Shown: positions 11,866-22,888 of the stretch, piece by piece
Position numbering within the stretch: position 1 is the first letter of the stretch
Layout of the letters: the number at the start of each line of letters is the position of its first letter
DNA from: Panulirus ornatus
Lineage: Eukaryota; Arthropoda; Malacostraca; Decapoda; Palinuridae
DNA length: 64,000 nucleotides
Assembly: GCF_036320965.1 (NCBI RefSeq)
Contig: NC_092235.1
Coordinates: 7,917,550-7,981,549, forward strand
Reading direction: 5' to 3'
Made by a program: the position numbers and the translations under genes
The notes under the pieces: generated by a model
Database searches by the model: none
Told to the model about the DNA's origin: nothing
What the model saw: the letters and a program-made list of their open reading frames with translations, nothing else

Positions 11866-12239
11866 GCAGTCATGTTGGCAACACTACTACCATAACCGGC
11901 CCACTCCACTTCCCTCCAGGCCGGCTACCTGACACGCACACCTCATTGGTTGTTGCTATTTTGACCGCCAATTTTGTCGTTAAAATTTAAATCGATACTG
12001 TATCAGTTTTATATCACTGCGTACACAGTATCATTATATTGCGGTGAACATCTACATTATGTTGATTATTTAAGATAACAAGTAGGAGACAAGAAATATC
12101 CAGAGCGAAAAAAAGAAAGTAACATTAGATATTGGCAGACTCCAGATTGGAGCGCCCCCCCCCAGCCGGCCAAGGGGGAAGTGGAGTCGCCAGGACTAAG
12201 CCATCACGAGTGACCAGCGTTGCCAACATGACTGCGGGC
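11866..12239. repeat. Foldback element with ~65-bp terminal inverted repeats
   Basis: The left end, CGCAGTCATGTTGGCAACA at about 11870, is matched in reverse complement at the right end (GTTGCCAACATGACTGCG, ending near 12238). Both arms also share CTCCACTTCCC and GGCCGGCT, giving imperfect inverted repeats of about 65-70 bp around an AT-rich core of about 235 bp. There is no coding capacity. The size and structure resemble a non-autonomous DNA transposon (MITE). No clear target-site duplication was found by eye. Confidence 0.6.
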
Positions 12240-12585
12240 GGCAGGGTAGCACATAAATATTCAAGCTCAAGTTGCCAAGTTTCTCTGTTCTTAATCTAAC
12301 CCTAAATAATTATTTCATTATGTGACACTCTGTGTCCAGGTAGTGGCCATTATAACAATATAATCTGGAATTTAGATAGGCTGGAAACAACCCAAAATCG
12401 TGAAATAAATGAGTGTTAATCACCAAGCAAGTGTGGCAGTTGTGACTGAACGTCATTAAACCCGTCCAAAATGATGCCATGGATGATAACTCACTGGTAA
12501 GTCCGTAGCCGTCACCTCCACCCTCACCAGAACAGCTATGTTACCACACCGAGGCACCTGGGTTCACTCACTATGAATCATAGGT

Positions 12586-15500
12586 ACGAGATTCACAACG
12601 GTTCCGATACCATCATGATTCACAACGGTTCCGATACCATCATGATTCATAACGGTTCCGATACCATCATGATTCATAACGGTTCCCATACCATCATGAT
12701 TCATAACGGTTCCCATACCATCATGATTCACAACGGTTCCCATACCATCATGATTCATAACGGTTCCCATACCATCATGATTCATAACAGTTCCCATACC
12801 ATCATGATTCATAACGGTTCCCATACCATCATGATTCATAACGGTTCCCATACCATCATGATTCATAACGGTTCCCATACCATCATGATTCATAACGGTT
12901 CCCATACCATCATGATTCATAACAGTTCCCATACCATCATGATTCATAACGGTTTCCATACCATCATGATTCATAACGGTTCCGATACCATCATGATTCA
13001 TAACAGTTCCCATACCATCATGATTCACAACGGTTCCCATACCATCATGATTCATAACGGTTCCCATACCATCATGATTCATAACGGTTCCCATACCATC
13101 ATGATTCATAACGGTTCCCATACCATCATGATTCATAACGGTTCCCATACCATCATGATTCATAACGGTTCCCATACCATCATGATTCATAACGGTTCCC
13201 ATACCATCATGATTCATAACGGTTCCCATACCATCATGATTCATAACAGTTCCCATACCATCATGATTCATAACAGTTCCCATACCATCATGATTCATAA
13301 CGGTTCCCATACCATCATGATTCATAACGGTTCCCATACCATCATGATTCATAACGGTTCCCATACCATCATGATTCATAACGGTTCCGATACCATCATG
13401 ATTCATAACGGTTCCCATACCATCATGATTCATAACGGTTCCCATACCATCATGATTCATAACGGTTCCCATACCATCATGATTCATAACGGTTCCCATA
13501 CCATCATGATTCATAACGGTTCCCATACCATCATGATTCATAACGGTTCCCATACCATCATGATTCACAACGGTTCCCATACCATCATGATTCATAACGG
13601 TTCCCATACCATCATGATTCATAACAGTTCCCATACCATCATGATTCATAACGGTTCCCATACCATCATGATTCATAACAGTTCCCATACCATCATGATT
13701 CACAACGGTTCCCATACCATCATGATTCATAACGGTTCCCATACCATCATGATTCATAACAGTTCCCATACCATCATGATTCATAACGGTTCCCATACCA
13801 TCATGATTCATAACGGTTCCCATACCATCATGATTCATAACGGTTCCCATACCATCATGATTCATAACGGTTCCCATACCATCATGATTCATAACGGTTC
13901 CCATACCATCATGATTCATAACAGTTCCCATACCATCATGATTCATAACGGTTCCCATACCATCATGATTCATAACGGTTCCCGATACCATCATGATTCA
14001 TAACGGTTCCCATACCATCATGATTCATAACAGTTCCCATACCATCATGATTCATAACGGTTCCCATACCATCATGATTCATAACGGTTCCCATACCATC
14101 ATGATTCATAACGGTTCCCATACCATCATGATTCATAACGGTTCCCATACCATCATGATTCATAACGGTTCCCATACCATCATGATTCATAACGGTTCCC
14201 ATACCATCATGATTCATAACGGTTCCCATACCATCATGATTCATAACGGTTCCCATACCATCATGATTCATAACGGTTCCCATACCATCATGATTCATAA
14301 CGGTTCCCATACCATCATGATTCATAACGGTTCCCATACCATCATGATTCATAACGGTTCCCATACCATCATGATTCATAACGGTTCCCATACCATCATG
14401 ATTCATAACGGTTCCCATACCATCATGATTCATAACGGTTCCCATACCATCATGATTCATAACGGTTCCCATACCATCATGATTCATAACGGTTCCCATA
14501 CCATCATGATTCATAACGGTTCCCATACCATCATGATTCATAACGGTTCCCATACCATCATGATTCATAACGGTTCCCATACCATCATGATTCATAACGG
14601 TTCCCATACCATCATGATTCATAACGGTTCCCATACCATCATGATTCATAACGGTTCCCATACCATCATGATTCATAACGGTTCCCATACCATCATGATT
14701 CATAACGGTTCCCATACCATCATGATTCATAACGGTTCCCATACCATCATGATTCATAACGGTTCCCATACCATCATGATTCATAACGGTTCCCATACCA
14801 TCATGATTCATAACGGTTCCCATACCATCATGATTCATAACGGTTCCCATACCATCATGATTCATAACGGTTCCCATACCATCATGATTCATAACGGTTC
14901 CCATACCATCATGATTCATAACGGTTCCCATACCATCATGATTCATAACGGTTCCCATACCATCATGATTCATAACGGTTCCCATACCATCATGATTCAT
15001 AACGGTTCCCATACCATCATGATTCATAACAGGTTCCCATACCATCATGATTCATAACGGTTCCCATACCATCATGATTCATAACGGTTCCATACCATCA
15101 TGATTCATAACGGTTCCCATACCATCATGATTCATAACGGTTCCCATACCATCATGATTCATAACGGTTCCCATACCATCATGATTCATAACGGTTCCCA
15201 TACCATCATGATTCATAACGGTTCCCATACCATCATGATTCATAACGGTTCCCATACCATCATGATTCATAACGGTTCCCATACCATCATATCATGATTC
15301 ATAACGGTTCCCATACCATCATGATTCATAACGGTTCCCATACCATCATGATTCATAACGGTTCCCATACCATCATGATTCATAACGGTTCCCATACCAT
15401 CATGATTCATAACGGTTCCCATACCATCATGATTCATAACGGTTCCCATACCATCATGATTCATAACGGTTCCCATACCATCATGATTCATAACGGTTCC

Positions 15501-16497
15501 CATACCATCATGATTCATAACGGTTCCCATACCATCATGATTCATAACGGTTCCCATACCATCATGATTCATAACGGTTCCCATACCATCATGATTCATA
15601 ACGGTTCCCATACCATCATGATTCATAACGGTTCCCATACCATCATGATTCATAACGGTTCCCATACCATCATGATTCATAACGGTTCCCATACCATCAT
15701 GATTCATAACGGTTCCCATACCATCATGATTCATAACGGTTCCCATACCATCATGATTCATAACGGTTCCCATACCATCATGATTCATAACGGTTCCCAT
15801 ACCATCATGATTCATAACGGTTCCCATACCATCATGATTCATAACGGTTCCCATACCATCATGATTCATAACGGTTCCCATACCATCATGATTCATAACG
15901 GTTCCCATACCATCATGATTCATAACGGTTCCCATACCATCATGATTCATAACAGTTCCCATACCATCATGATTCATAACGGTTCCCATACCATCATGAT
16001 TCATAACGGTTCCCATACCATCATGATTCATAACGGTTCCCATACCATCATGATTCATAACGGTTCCCATACCATCATGATTCATAACGGTTCCCATACC
16101 ATCATGATTCATAACGGTTCCCATACCATCATGATTCATAACGGTTCCCATACCATCATGATTCATAACGGTTCCCATACCATCATGATTCATAACAGTT
16201 CCCATACCATCATGATTCATAACAGTTCCCATACCATCATGATTCATAACAGTTCCCATACCATCATGATTCATAACGGTTCCCATACCATCATGATTCA
16301 TAACGGTTCCCATACCATCATGATTCATAACAGTTCCCATACCATCATGATTCATAACGGTTCCCATACCATCATGATTCATAACAGTTCCCATACCATC
16401 ATGATTCATAACAGTTCCCATACCATCATGATTCATAACAGTTCCCATACCATCATGATTCACAAGAGTTCCGATACCATCATGATTCGAATGCGAT
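12586..16497. repeat. 3.9-kb minisatellite, 27-bp unit, about 145 copies
   Basis: The unit is CATACCATCATGATTCATAA then CGGTTCC. Because 27 is a multiple of three and the unit lacks stops in several frames, long frames appear on both strands (repeating HTIMIHNGS on plus, MNHDGMGTV on minus). They are interrupted only where the array slips: an extra C near 13982, an extra base near 15030, a lost C near 15088 and a duplicated ATCAT near 15288. Variants (AACAGTTCC, CACAACGG, TCCGATACC) concentrate at both ends, while about 14040-15940 is nearly uniform. No promoter or start context supports translation. Confidence 0.95.
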
Positions 16498-16539
16498 AGG
16501 CGTGAGCTCGGCAACAAACATTCTAGACTTTAATCAACG

Positions 16540-17255
16540 ACTGTACAACATACAGGTGGCTCCGTCACTGTAGACGTCAGTCACCATACATTACTGGTTG
16601 TCTGGTACAACATACAGGTGGCTCCCTCACTGTAGACGTCAGTCACCATACATTACTGGTTGTCTGGTACAACATACAGGTGGCTCCGTCACTGTAGACG
16701 TCAGTCACCATACATTACTGGTTGTCTGGTACAACATACAGGTGGCTCCCTCACTGTAGACGTCAGTCACCATACATTACTGGTTGTCTGGTACAACATA
16801 CAGGTGGCTCCGTCACTGTACACGTCAGTCACCATACATTACTGGTTGTCTGGTACAACATACAGGTGGCTCCCTCACTGTAGACGTCAGTCACCATACA
16901 TTACTGGTTGTCTGGTACAACATACAGGTGGCTCCGTCACTGTACACGTCAGTCACCATACATTACTGGTTGTCTCGTACAACATACAGGTGGCTCCGTC
17001 ACTGTACACGTCAGTCACCATACATTACTGGTTGTCTGGTACAACATACAGGTGGCTCCGTCACTGTAGACGTCAGTCACCATACATTACTGGTTGTCTG
17101 GTACAACATACAGGTGGCTCCGTCACTGTACACGTCAGTCACCATACATTACTGGTTGTCTGGTACAACATACAGGTGGCTCCGTCACTGTAGACGTCAG
17201 TCACCATACATTACTGGTTGTCTGGTACAACATACAGGTGGCTCCGTCACTGTAG
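16540..17255. repeat. Minisatellite, 62-bp unit, about 11.5 copies
   Basis: The unit contains TACAACATACAGGTGGCTCC, GTCACTGTAGACGTCAGTCA and CCATACATTACTGGTTGTCT. Two variable sites (CCGTCAC/CCCTCAC and GTAGACG/GTACACG) are combined differently from unit to unit. The array begins about 40 bp after the 27-bp array ends. The apparent 170-177-codon frames arise from three-unit periodicity and lack coding support. Confidence 0.95.
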
Positions 17256-18400
17256 ACACTGTAGATTCGTTAGGTTTAACCATAAACCTAAACTAAAGCA
17301 ATATGGACACATGAACAAATTTTACGACTGAAATATCAGAGACGATCGAAATTAAGAGTGAATGAGAACGATATAAACACAGTTTAAAAGGACAAAGTAT
17401 GAATGGCAGCCAGGGAATAAGAGGCCGCCCAGCTAAATTTAAAAGTTCGCGTTCAGTGGCAGAGTTAGTTTAATTGTACAGACTTCCATTGCTCTGGTGG
17501 AATTTAAAGGTCATGTGTACCTCTACAGTCAGAATTCAAAGGTTCATATTAAAGTGCAGAATTCCAAGAATATCGTTAAAATAATTCACTTTAAAATTCT
17601 TTAGTTATGTGAAGCATTTCATACAACAGCTGCAATATGACGGTGTGTAAAAGTTCACTGTTGCATGGTAGTATTAAAGTGTTTAATTGACGAGGTTAAT
17701 TAACCGAACCTAACCTAACCTAACCTAACCTAACCAAACCTAACCTAATGACGTATGTAAAAGGACTTTGTTGTCATAATGCAGCTGGAAGATTTACGTT
17801 CAAATGATGATGTTTAAATGTTCGTTAATGAATGAGGGAGTTAAATGGATGAATTTTAAGTTCGCGTTTCATGGAGTCATTTTGACACAATTTGTTAAAA
17901 TGTCAGAGTTTAAATGATCATATGTACAAGGTTGGCCAGATGGCGGGAGTGTGTAGACACAGCCATAATCATCCGTTGATTGCATTTAGAAACTGACAGA
18001 TGTAATATAGCAAGAAATATGAACAAAACAGTGAGTTGGTGACATGTTTCATATATTTGTAATACAACTCTGAAGATAGTTCGTAGATCCTTAAGAGGAA
18101 TGAATGGTGGATAAATGGTGAGAAAATGTGCAAAAACGGGGCTATGTATTTCAGTCCAAACTAGAATTCTTTTGATCACTTCTTCGACATTGATCTCAGG
18201 ACATTTCAACGGCTGAGATTTACATGATACAGAAAACCATCGAACAGGGACGATAGACAGATAAAAGGTTATATAAATAGGCAAACTGATAGATGTAGGT
18301 GCAATCAGAGTCGCCTATGATTTCGTTCACAGCGAATGAGATGATAAATGGGCGAGGCTATAACCATCGTCTATGATTATTGTAAATGACTAATAATGAT
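17256..18400. other. No recognised gene; interstitial telomeric repeat inside
   Basis: No frame here has a recognisable domain. The one notable element is a (CCTAA)n tract at 17708-17748, listed separately. Confidence 0.5.
17708..17748. repeat. Interstitial telomere-type repeat (CCTAA)n
   Basis: About eight units of CCTAA, the complement of the arthropod telomere repeat TTAGG, with one CCAAA variant. It is short and internal, so it is an interstitial tract and not a chromosome end. Confidence 0.85.
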
Positions 18401-18788
18401 TAATCTTTATTGTTTTTGTGCGACTGCTGTTAGCCTTTGAAGGTTAATGTTCCCTCAAAGTTGCCCGGACCCTACCACTAGGAGGTCAGCAGTTCGACTT
18501 AGGGTCCATTTGTGCCATGTTTATGGCACCCAACAGAATGGATGTATTTTTCTTATTTTTTGTTTTCATCCCTATGGATGGGACTCATAAATGTTAGGAA
18601 CTTTTCATAACGATTTAATCCTTTATGGTAACCGCTTCATCCGTAAAATAGTTTGACAATAATTTGCAACTGAATGAGAACTTTTGCCATAGGAAGTGTC
18701 TTCTGAGGACCGGGTATAACAGGGTCGACTGCTGGAGGAGGAGCAGCTTCTCCAATCTCAGGGACGGGAACTTAAGGTTCAAGGAATT

Positions 18789-19535
18789 TCAGGGATGAAT
18801 GTTGGTGGTGTGGACTTTAATCTTCAACACGGCCGCTTCAGCTTTAGGGTCGGCTGCTGCTGCAGGTGCTGCTGATCCTCCAGTCGCAGCGACGGACACA
18901 TCAGGGTCTTCATCGACGACCAGTATGAGTACGTCGGGATCCACCAAGCCTGATTCATCCCCATAGAAGTAGGGGATCAAGGTCACCAATTCAGTGGTAG
19001 GCATCACTTTGCCCCGTTGTTTGGTGGGAGCCAAAGAAACATTGATGGGGATGGCGGCTGCTCCTGTGTCAACTACACCAGTTTCCTCGCTGGGTCCGCC
19101 TTCGCACAGGTCATCATCATCTTGATGCCGAGTCTGGATCTTCACCACTACTCTCTCGTGCACGGGTTCGATATCCAGACGTGATCTCTTCCTGGAAGGC
19201 CTTTGGCATTCTGGAAGGCACCGCTTTCCTCCCTGGGCCAGGCCCTCACTGCTGGACAACCAGGCAATTCTGGTGTAGGCGTACTCCTGGTGGCGGCCGT
19301 TGCGTCCTCCAAGTCTGCGATCTGCCTTGATGCCCCACCGTCCCAGTGTTCTCCCGACGTTCAGGACGGCAGCTTTCTCGTACCCGAACCCTTCGCAGAA
19401 TTCACAGTATCGCAAATATAGCTCAGTTCGGCTTATACAATCTTTAACAGCCCCGGTTTGCTGGATGTGAGCCTCGAAAAATTCAAGGAAGGATTCCTTG
19501 CCAGGGTACCGATGGGCAGCGCGGACGTGAGTCAT
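18789..19535 (-). CDS. Intronless ORF with RFX-like winged-helix region, 248 aa
   Basis: The ATG at 19535 (MTHVRAAHRY) is chosen over an upstream in-frame ATG at 19622 because it sits 76 nt from a promoter box, as in the RRM gene at 22037. Residues of about 13-95 resemble an RFX-type DNA-binding winged helix. They carry SRTELYLRYCEFC, like the family's helix with R..LY..Y...C, and RRLGGRNGRHQEYAYTRI, like RRLG.RG...YHYYGI. A basic stretch RKRSRLD could be a nuclear signal, followed by an acidic DDDDLCEGG segment and an Ala/Asp-rich tail. It may bind DNA in the nucleus. The alternative is another winged helix, such as a primase C-terminal type. The domain call is tentative, but the ORF is GC-rich and well formed. 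AATAAA in reverse lies at 18406-18411. Confidence 0.55.
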   Translation of the reverse strand: MTHVRAAHRYPGKESFLEFFEAHIQQTGAVKDCISRTELYLRYCEFCEGFGYEKAAVLNVGRTLGRWGIKADRRLGGRNGRHQEYAYTRIAWLSSSEGLAQGGKRCLPECQRPSRKRSRLDIEPVHERVVVKIQTRHQDDDDLCEGGPSEETGVVDTGAAAIPINVSLAPTKQRGKVMPTTELVTLIPYFYGDESGLVDPDVLILVVDEDPDVSVAATGGSAAPAAAADPKAEAAVLKIKVHTTNIHP

Positions 19536-19680
19536 TTCTGCAATCTGGTGAGATGAGTGATTTACTTGAGGAAGTAAACTTTCATAGACCAGCACTTGCA
19601 AAAATATAGTGAAGCCACACAAAAATATAGTCGACTAGCGTTTTCTCATTGATCTAATATCCTAGATGATAGATTAACAT
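19536..19680 (-). promoter_or_regulatory. Shared-architecture promoter of the RFX-like ORF
   Basis: Reading on the minus strand: GGATATTAGA (starts 19662), GTCGAC (19635-19630), ACTATATTTTT (starts 19631), a second ACTATATTTTT preceded by TTC (starts 19610), TGCAAGTGC, then AGTTTACTTC (19580-19571) and ATG at 19535. GGATATTAGA and the second box are 52 nt apart, exactly as in the RRM gene promoter. One or both ACTATATTT boxes may act as TATA elements. TTGCAG just before the ATG resembles a splice acceptor, but no donor was identified. Confidence 0.6.
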
Positions 19681-19838
19681 AGTGAAGTTGAAGCACTAGT
19701 GTAGTGAAGATGAAACATCAATATAGTGATGATGGCAGGTTCCGGTAGAGGGTGTACACTGGGCAGAATTGCCTCAAGTGGAGAGTGTAATGTAGCTTGT
19801 AGTGGAAATATAATGGTGTGTGTGTGTGTGTGCGTGTG

Positions 19839-19883
<45 letters not shown>

Positions 19884-20760
19884 TTGTGTGTAGCGATACA
19901 AAGACTATATAAGAAAGACAGGAAAGCTGGAGTAATCTCGCGTGAGCAATGACTGCTTTAATTGTGCACGTTGTCAACAGCTGGTGGTACTAATTACCCT
20001 TGCGCTGTCTGGCTGTCTGTTTGTTGACGAAAACTTTACAGTGAGTTTTCAGTTTGAAAAAAGAAAAAAGAAAATTATCTAAAACTTGTTTTTCATGTTT
20101 TTCCTAAGGATAAAGTATTGTACGCACGACTTCAGACAACTATGAGCAATAACATATATAGGTAACATTAAACACAATGTTAGGGACCAAATCAACTGGA
20201 CGGTTTCATCAACAATCCTGCCATATCAACCAGGACATATTTCATTCTTTAACATTAAACCAACATATTTACATACATAACCTGTAGTTGGTCCACGTAA
20301 GCCTAATGATCCTGATGAAGTGATTATGCAGATAAGAGATGATGGGAAATACTCTAACAATAATGAGCTTGAAAACAAAGTTAACTAGCATAAGTGACTC
20401 GTCAATAAGTAAGCTCAAGAATATTTTTTTCTTTAATTACAAAACTGTAGGTATTGGGGAAATATGGTATGTACTTCTTGATATCTAAAAAATTCGCCTT
20501 TGTCTTTGTTGAGTTTGTAGAAAAATGTGGTTGTTTGTTATCTACTTGTCTTAGATTTACCCCATCCTACGTTTATATTTATGAATGTCTTACCAATTCC
20601 ATCGCAGCAATACCCCTTACTTCTCTTTGTCCTGTGGAAATGTGTGCAAAATGTGATGTGTGGGAGTAGTTTTCCTCCTCTTGCATATCACACATAGATA
20701 ACATCTTTTTCTGCTCATAATCATATATCTGATTAATCTCATGTGAGTTCTACGTACCGA
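19677..20760. other. No recognised gene; (GT)n microsatellite inside
   Basis: Loose TAGTGAAG/ATATAGTGA words run from 19679 to 19735. (GT)n with a few C interruptions is at 19814-19878. The remainder is AT-rich with no supported frame. Confidence 0.5.
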
Positions 20761-20767
20761 ATCATAG

Positions 20768-21112
20768 ACACCATTATCTCTCACCGTCATGTTCACTACA
20801 GAGAGAGACACCATTATCTCTCACCATCATGTTCACTACAGAGAGAGACACCATTATCTCTCACCGTCATGTTCACTATAGAGGAAGACACCATTATCTC
20901 TCACCATCATGTTCACTACAGAGGGAGACTCCATTATCTCTCACCATCATGTTCACTACAGAGGGAGACTCCATTATCTCTCACCATCATGTTCACTACA
21001 GAGGGAGACTCCATTATCTCTCACCATCATGTTCACTACAGAGGGAGACACCATTATCTCTCACCATCATGTTCACTATAGAGGGAGACACCATTATCTC
21101 TCACCATCATTA
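20768..21112. repeat. Minisatellite, 40-bp unit, about 8.5 copies
   Basis: The unit contains CACCATTATCTCTCACCATC and ATGTTCACTACAGAGGGAGA, with variants AGAGAG, CTATAGAGG and GACTCC. Open frames across it are products of the period. Confidence 0.95.
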
Positions 21113-21184
21113 AGTTCTGGCCTGCAAGTAACAGAAATCCGCTACTCAGGACCACCTGGCCATTGTTTGTTTGTGCCAACATTT

Positions 21185-21785
21185 CCATCTATCGATCGCC
21201 AATATACCCAGTCTGTCCCATCTATCGATCACTATAACCAATCTGTCCCATCTATTTATTTTCATTATACACTGTCTGTCCCCATCTATCGATCTTCACT
21301 ATACCCTGTCTGCCACCATCTATCGATCTTCACTATACCCTGTCTGTCCCATCTATCGATCTTCACGATACCTTGTCTGTCCTATCTATCGATCTTCACT
21401 AGACCCAGCCTGTCCCATCTATGGATCTTCTCTATACCCTGTCTGTCCCGTCTATCGATCTTCACTATGCCCTGTCTGTCCCATCAATCAATTCATTATA
21501 ATGTGTGTCCCATCTACACATCTTCACTATACCCTGTCTGTCCCATCTATGGATCTTCACTATACCCTGTCTGTCCCATCTACGAATCTTCACTGTACCT
21601 GTCAGTCCCATGTATGCATCTTCACTACACCCTGTCTCTCCCATCTATGGATATTCACTATACCCTGTCTGTCCCATCTATCAATCTTCACTGTACACAG
21701 TCTGGCCCATCTATGGATATTCACTATACCCTGTCTGTCCCATCTATCGATCTTCACTATATCCAGTCTGTCCCATCCACCTGTA
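21185..21785. repeat. Degenerate minisatellite, ~33-bp unit, about 18 copies
   Basis: The units follow TCTGTCCCATCTATCGATC then TTCACTATACCCTG, with frequent substitutions and length changes. The 307-codon frame that runs from the 40-bp array through this one lacks any domain and is rejected as a gene. The TTCACTATA word resembles the box in the flanking intronless-gene promoters. Confidence 0.9.
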
Positions 21786-21858
21786 CCCCTGGTCACCATG
21801 TAATAACCATTAACCCACCTACAATATTTTAGATGGTCTCTACATTCAAAATCGCCGA

Positions 21859-22036
21859 AGTCGACATGCTTTTGTTTCTATGAAGTCGACTATGCTTTTA
21901 TTTCTATGTGGGATATTAGAGCATGGGGGTACCTTACTATATTTTTCCATATCAATATACTCACTATATTTCTGTACGTACAAGGATAACCGAGGTTACT
22001 TCGTAAAGTGCACAACGTAATCTTAGTATCTTCAAC
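21859..22036 (+). promoter_or_regulatory. Shared-architecture promoter of the RRM gene
   Basis: In order: GTCGAC (21860 and 21885, inside a 25-26-bp direct repeat), GGATATTAGA (21911-21920), ACTATATTTTT (21936), ACTATATTT preceded by CTC (21963), TGTACGTAC, AGGTTACTTC (21993-22002) and ATG at 22037. The spacing from GGATATTAGA to the second box (52 nt), from that box to AG(T/G)TTACTTC (30 nt) and from that box to ATG (75 nt against 76) matches the RFX-like gene promoter on the other strand. Confidence 0.6.
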
Positions 22037-22888
22037 ATGGGAGTTTTTGCAAAAAGCTCAGTTGTGGAGGTGGTCGAGCAGCAGCAGGTGCTCTGGGTCG
22101 CCCTCCTTGACCAGGCCTACCTGCCTTTCCACGATGAGGATGATTTGCTGGACCGTCCACCACACGAGACCCGACTCCCACATATAGATGAGTTGGGCTG
22201 CGATGATGACGACATACATGTCATCGTGCCCACCAACGACCAGTTGCAAGGGGTTCTCAAAACCGTCCTGCAGAGGTATACCATCAGGGTCGTCAACGTT
22301 CCATACAAAATCTCAAGGTCGAACGTCTGGGAATTCTTCAAGCAGTTCGGCGACATCGTTCGCTTCGACATGCAGTCCTACACGACCTACGAGAACCACC
22401 GCGGGATTGCCGTCATCCAGTACTCCTGCTATGCCTCCTACAAGAAGGCACTTCTTGCCGACGTGACACCACTCTCCGTCAACGGTCGCTGTGCAAAAGT
22501 GAAACCTCACCGTCCCACTGATGCTGACCAAGTGACCTCGCCCACTCAAGTGGCATTGCAGCCCACACTCCCTACCAGACCCACCATCCATGAGGAAATG
22601 CAGCCCACCCCACTTGTCAGGCCCACCTTCAGGGAGACATGTCAGGTCTCAAGACCTGTCAGGCCCACCATTCAAGACCGACTTGGTCCCCCAACACATG
22701 TCAGGCTCACCATTCAAGACCGACTTGGTCCCCCAACACATGTCAGGCCCAGCGTTCTAGACCGACTGGGACCAATAACACATGACATGTCCTACGTTAC
22801 AGACCGACTGCACTCCGCCCCACATACGGGCGTTAAAAGGCGTGTCGAGATGACACACGCTCCCCGTGCCAAAAGATTCAGTTGGTGA
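22037..22888 (+). CDS. Intronless RRM-domain protein, 283 aa
   Basis: One RNA recognition motif occupies residues of about 80-158. RNP2 is IRVVNVP near 82-88 and RNP1 is HRGIAVIQY near 120-128, with alternating helix and strand segments between. RNP1 lacks the usual aromatic pair at its first position but keeps an aromatic at the end. The N-terminus is acidic (DEDDLLD, GCDDDDIHV). The C-terminal third is a Pro/Arg-rich linker with tandem words RPTIQDRLGPPTHV, ending in a basic segment (KRRVEM, RAKRFSW) that could be a nuclear signal. It probably binds RNA; the target is unknown. The start is the first ATG after the promoter. A candidate AATAAA is at 24096-24101. The 3' half is duplicated at 3661-5592. 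Confidence 0.75.
   Translation: MGVFAKSSVVEVVEQQQVLWVALLDQAYLPFHDEDDLLDRPPHETRLPHIDELGCDDDDIHVIVPTNDQLQGVLKTVLQRYTIRVVNVPYKISRSNVWEFFKQFGDIVRFDMQSYTTYENHRGIAVIQYSCYASYKKALLADVTPLSVNGRCAKVKPHRPTDADQVTSPTQVALQPTLPTRPTIHEEMQPTPLVRPTFRETCQVSRPVRPTIQDRLGPPTHVRLTIQDRLGPPTHVRPSVLDRLGPITHDMSYVTDRLHSAPHTGVKRRVEMTHAPRAKRFSW

Noticed and set aside
12564..16517. Long open frames on both strands (up to 476 codons)
   Set aside because: They are products of a 27-bp array whose unit lacks stops; no promoter, start context or non-repeat coding part.
20743..21832. 307-codon frame across two minisatellites
   Set aside because: It spans two arrays with unrelated units and has no domain.
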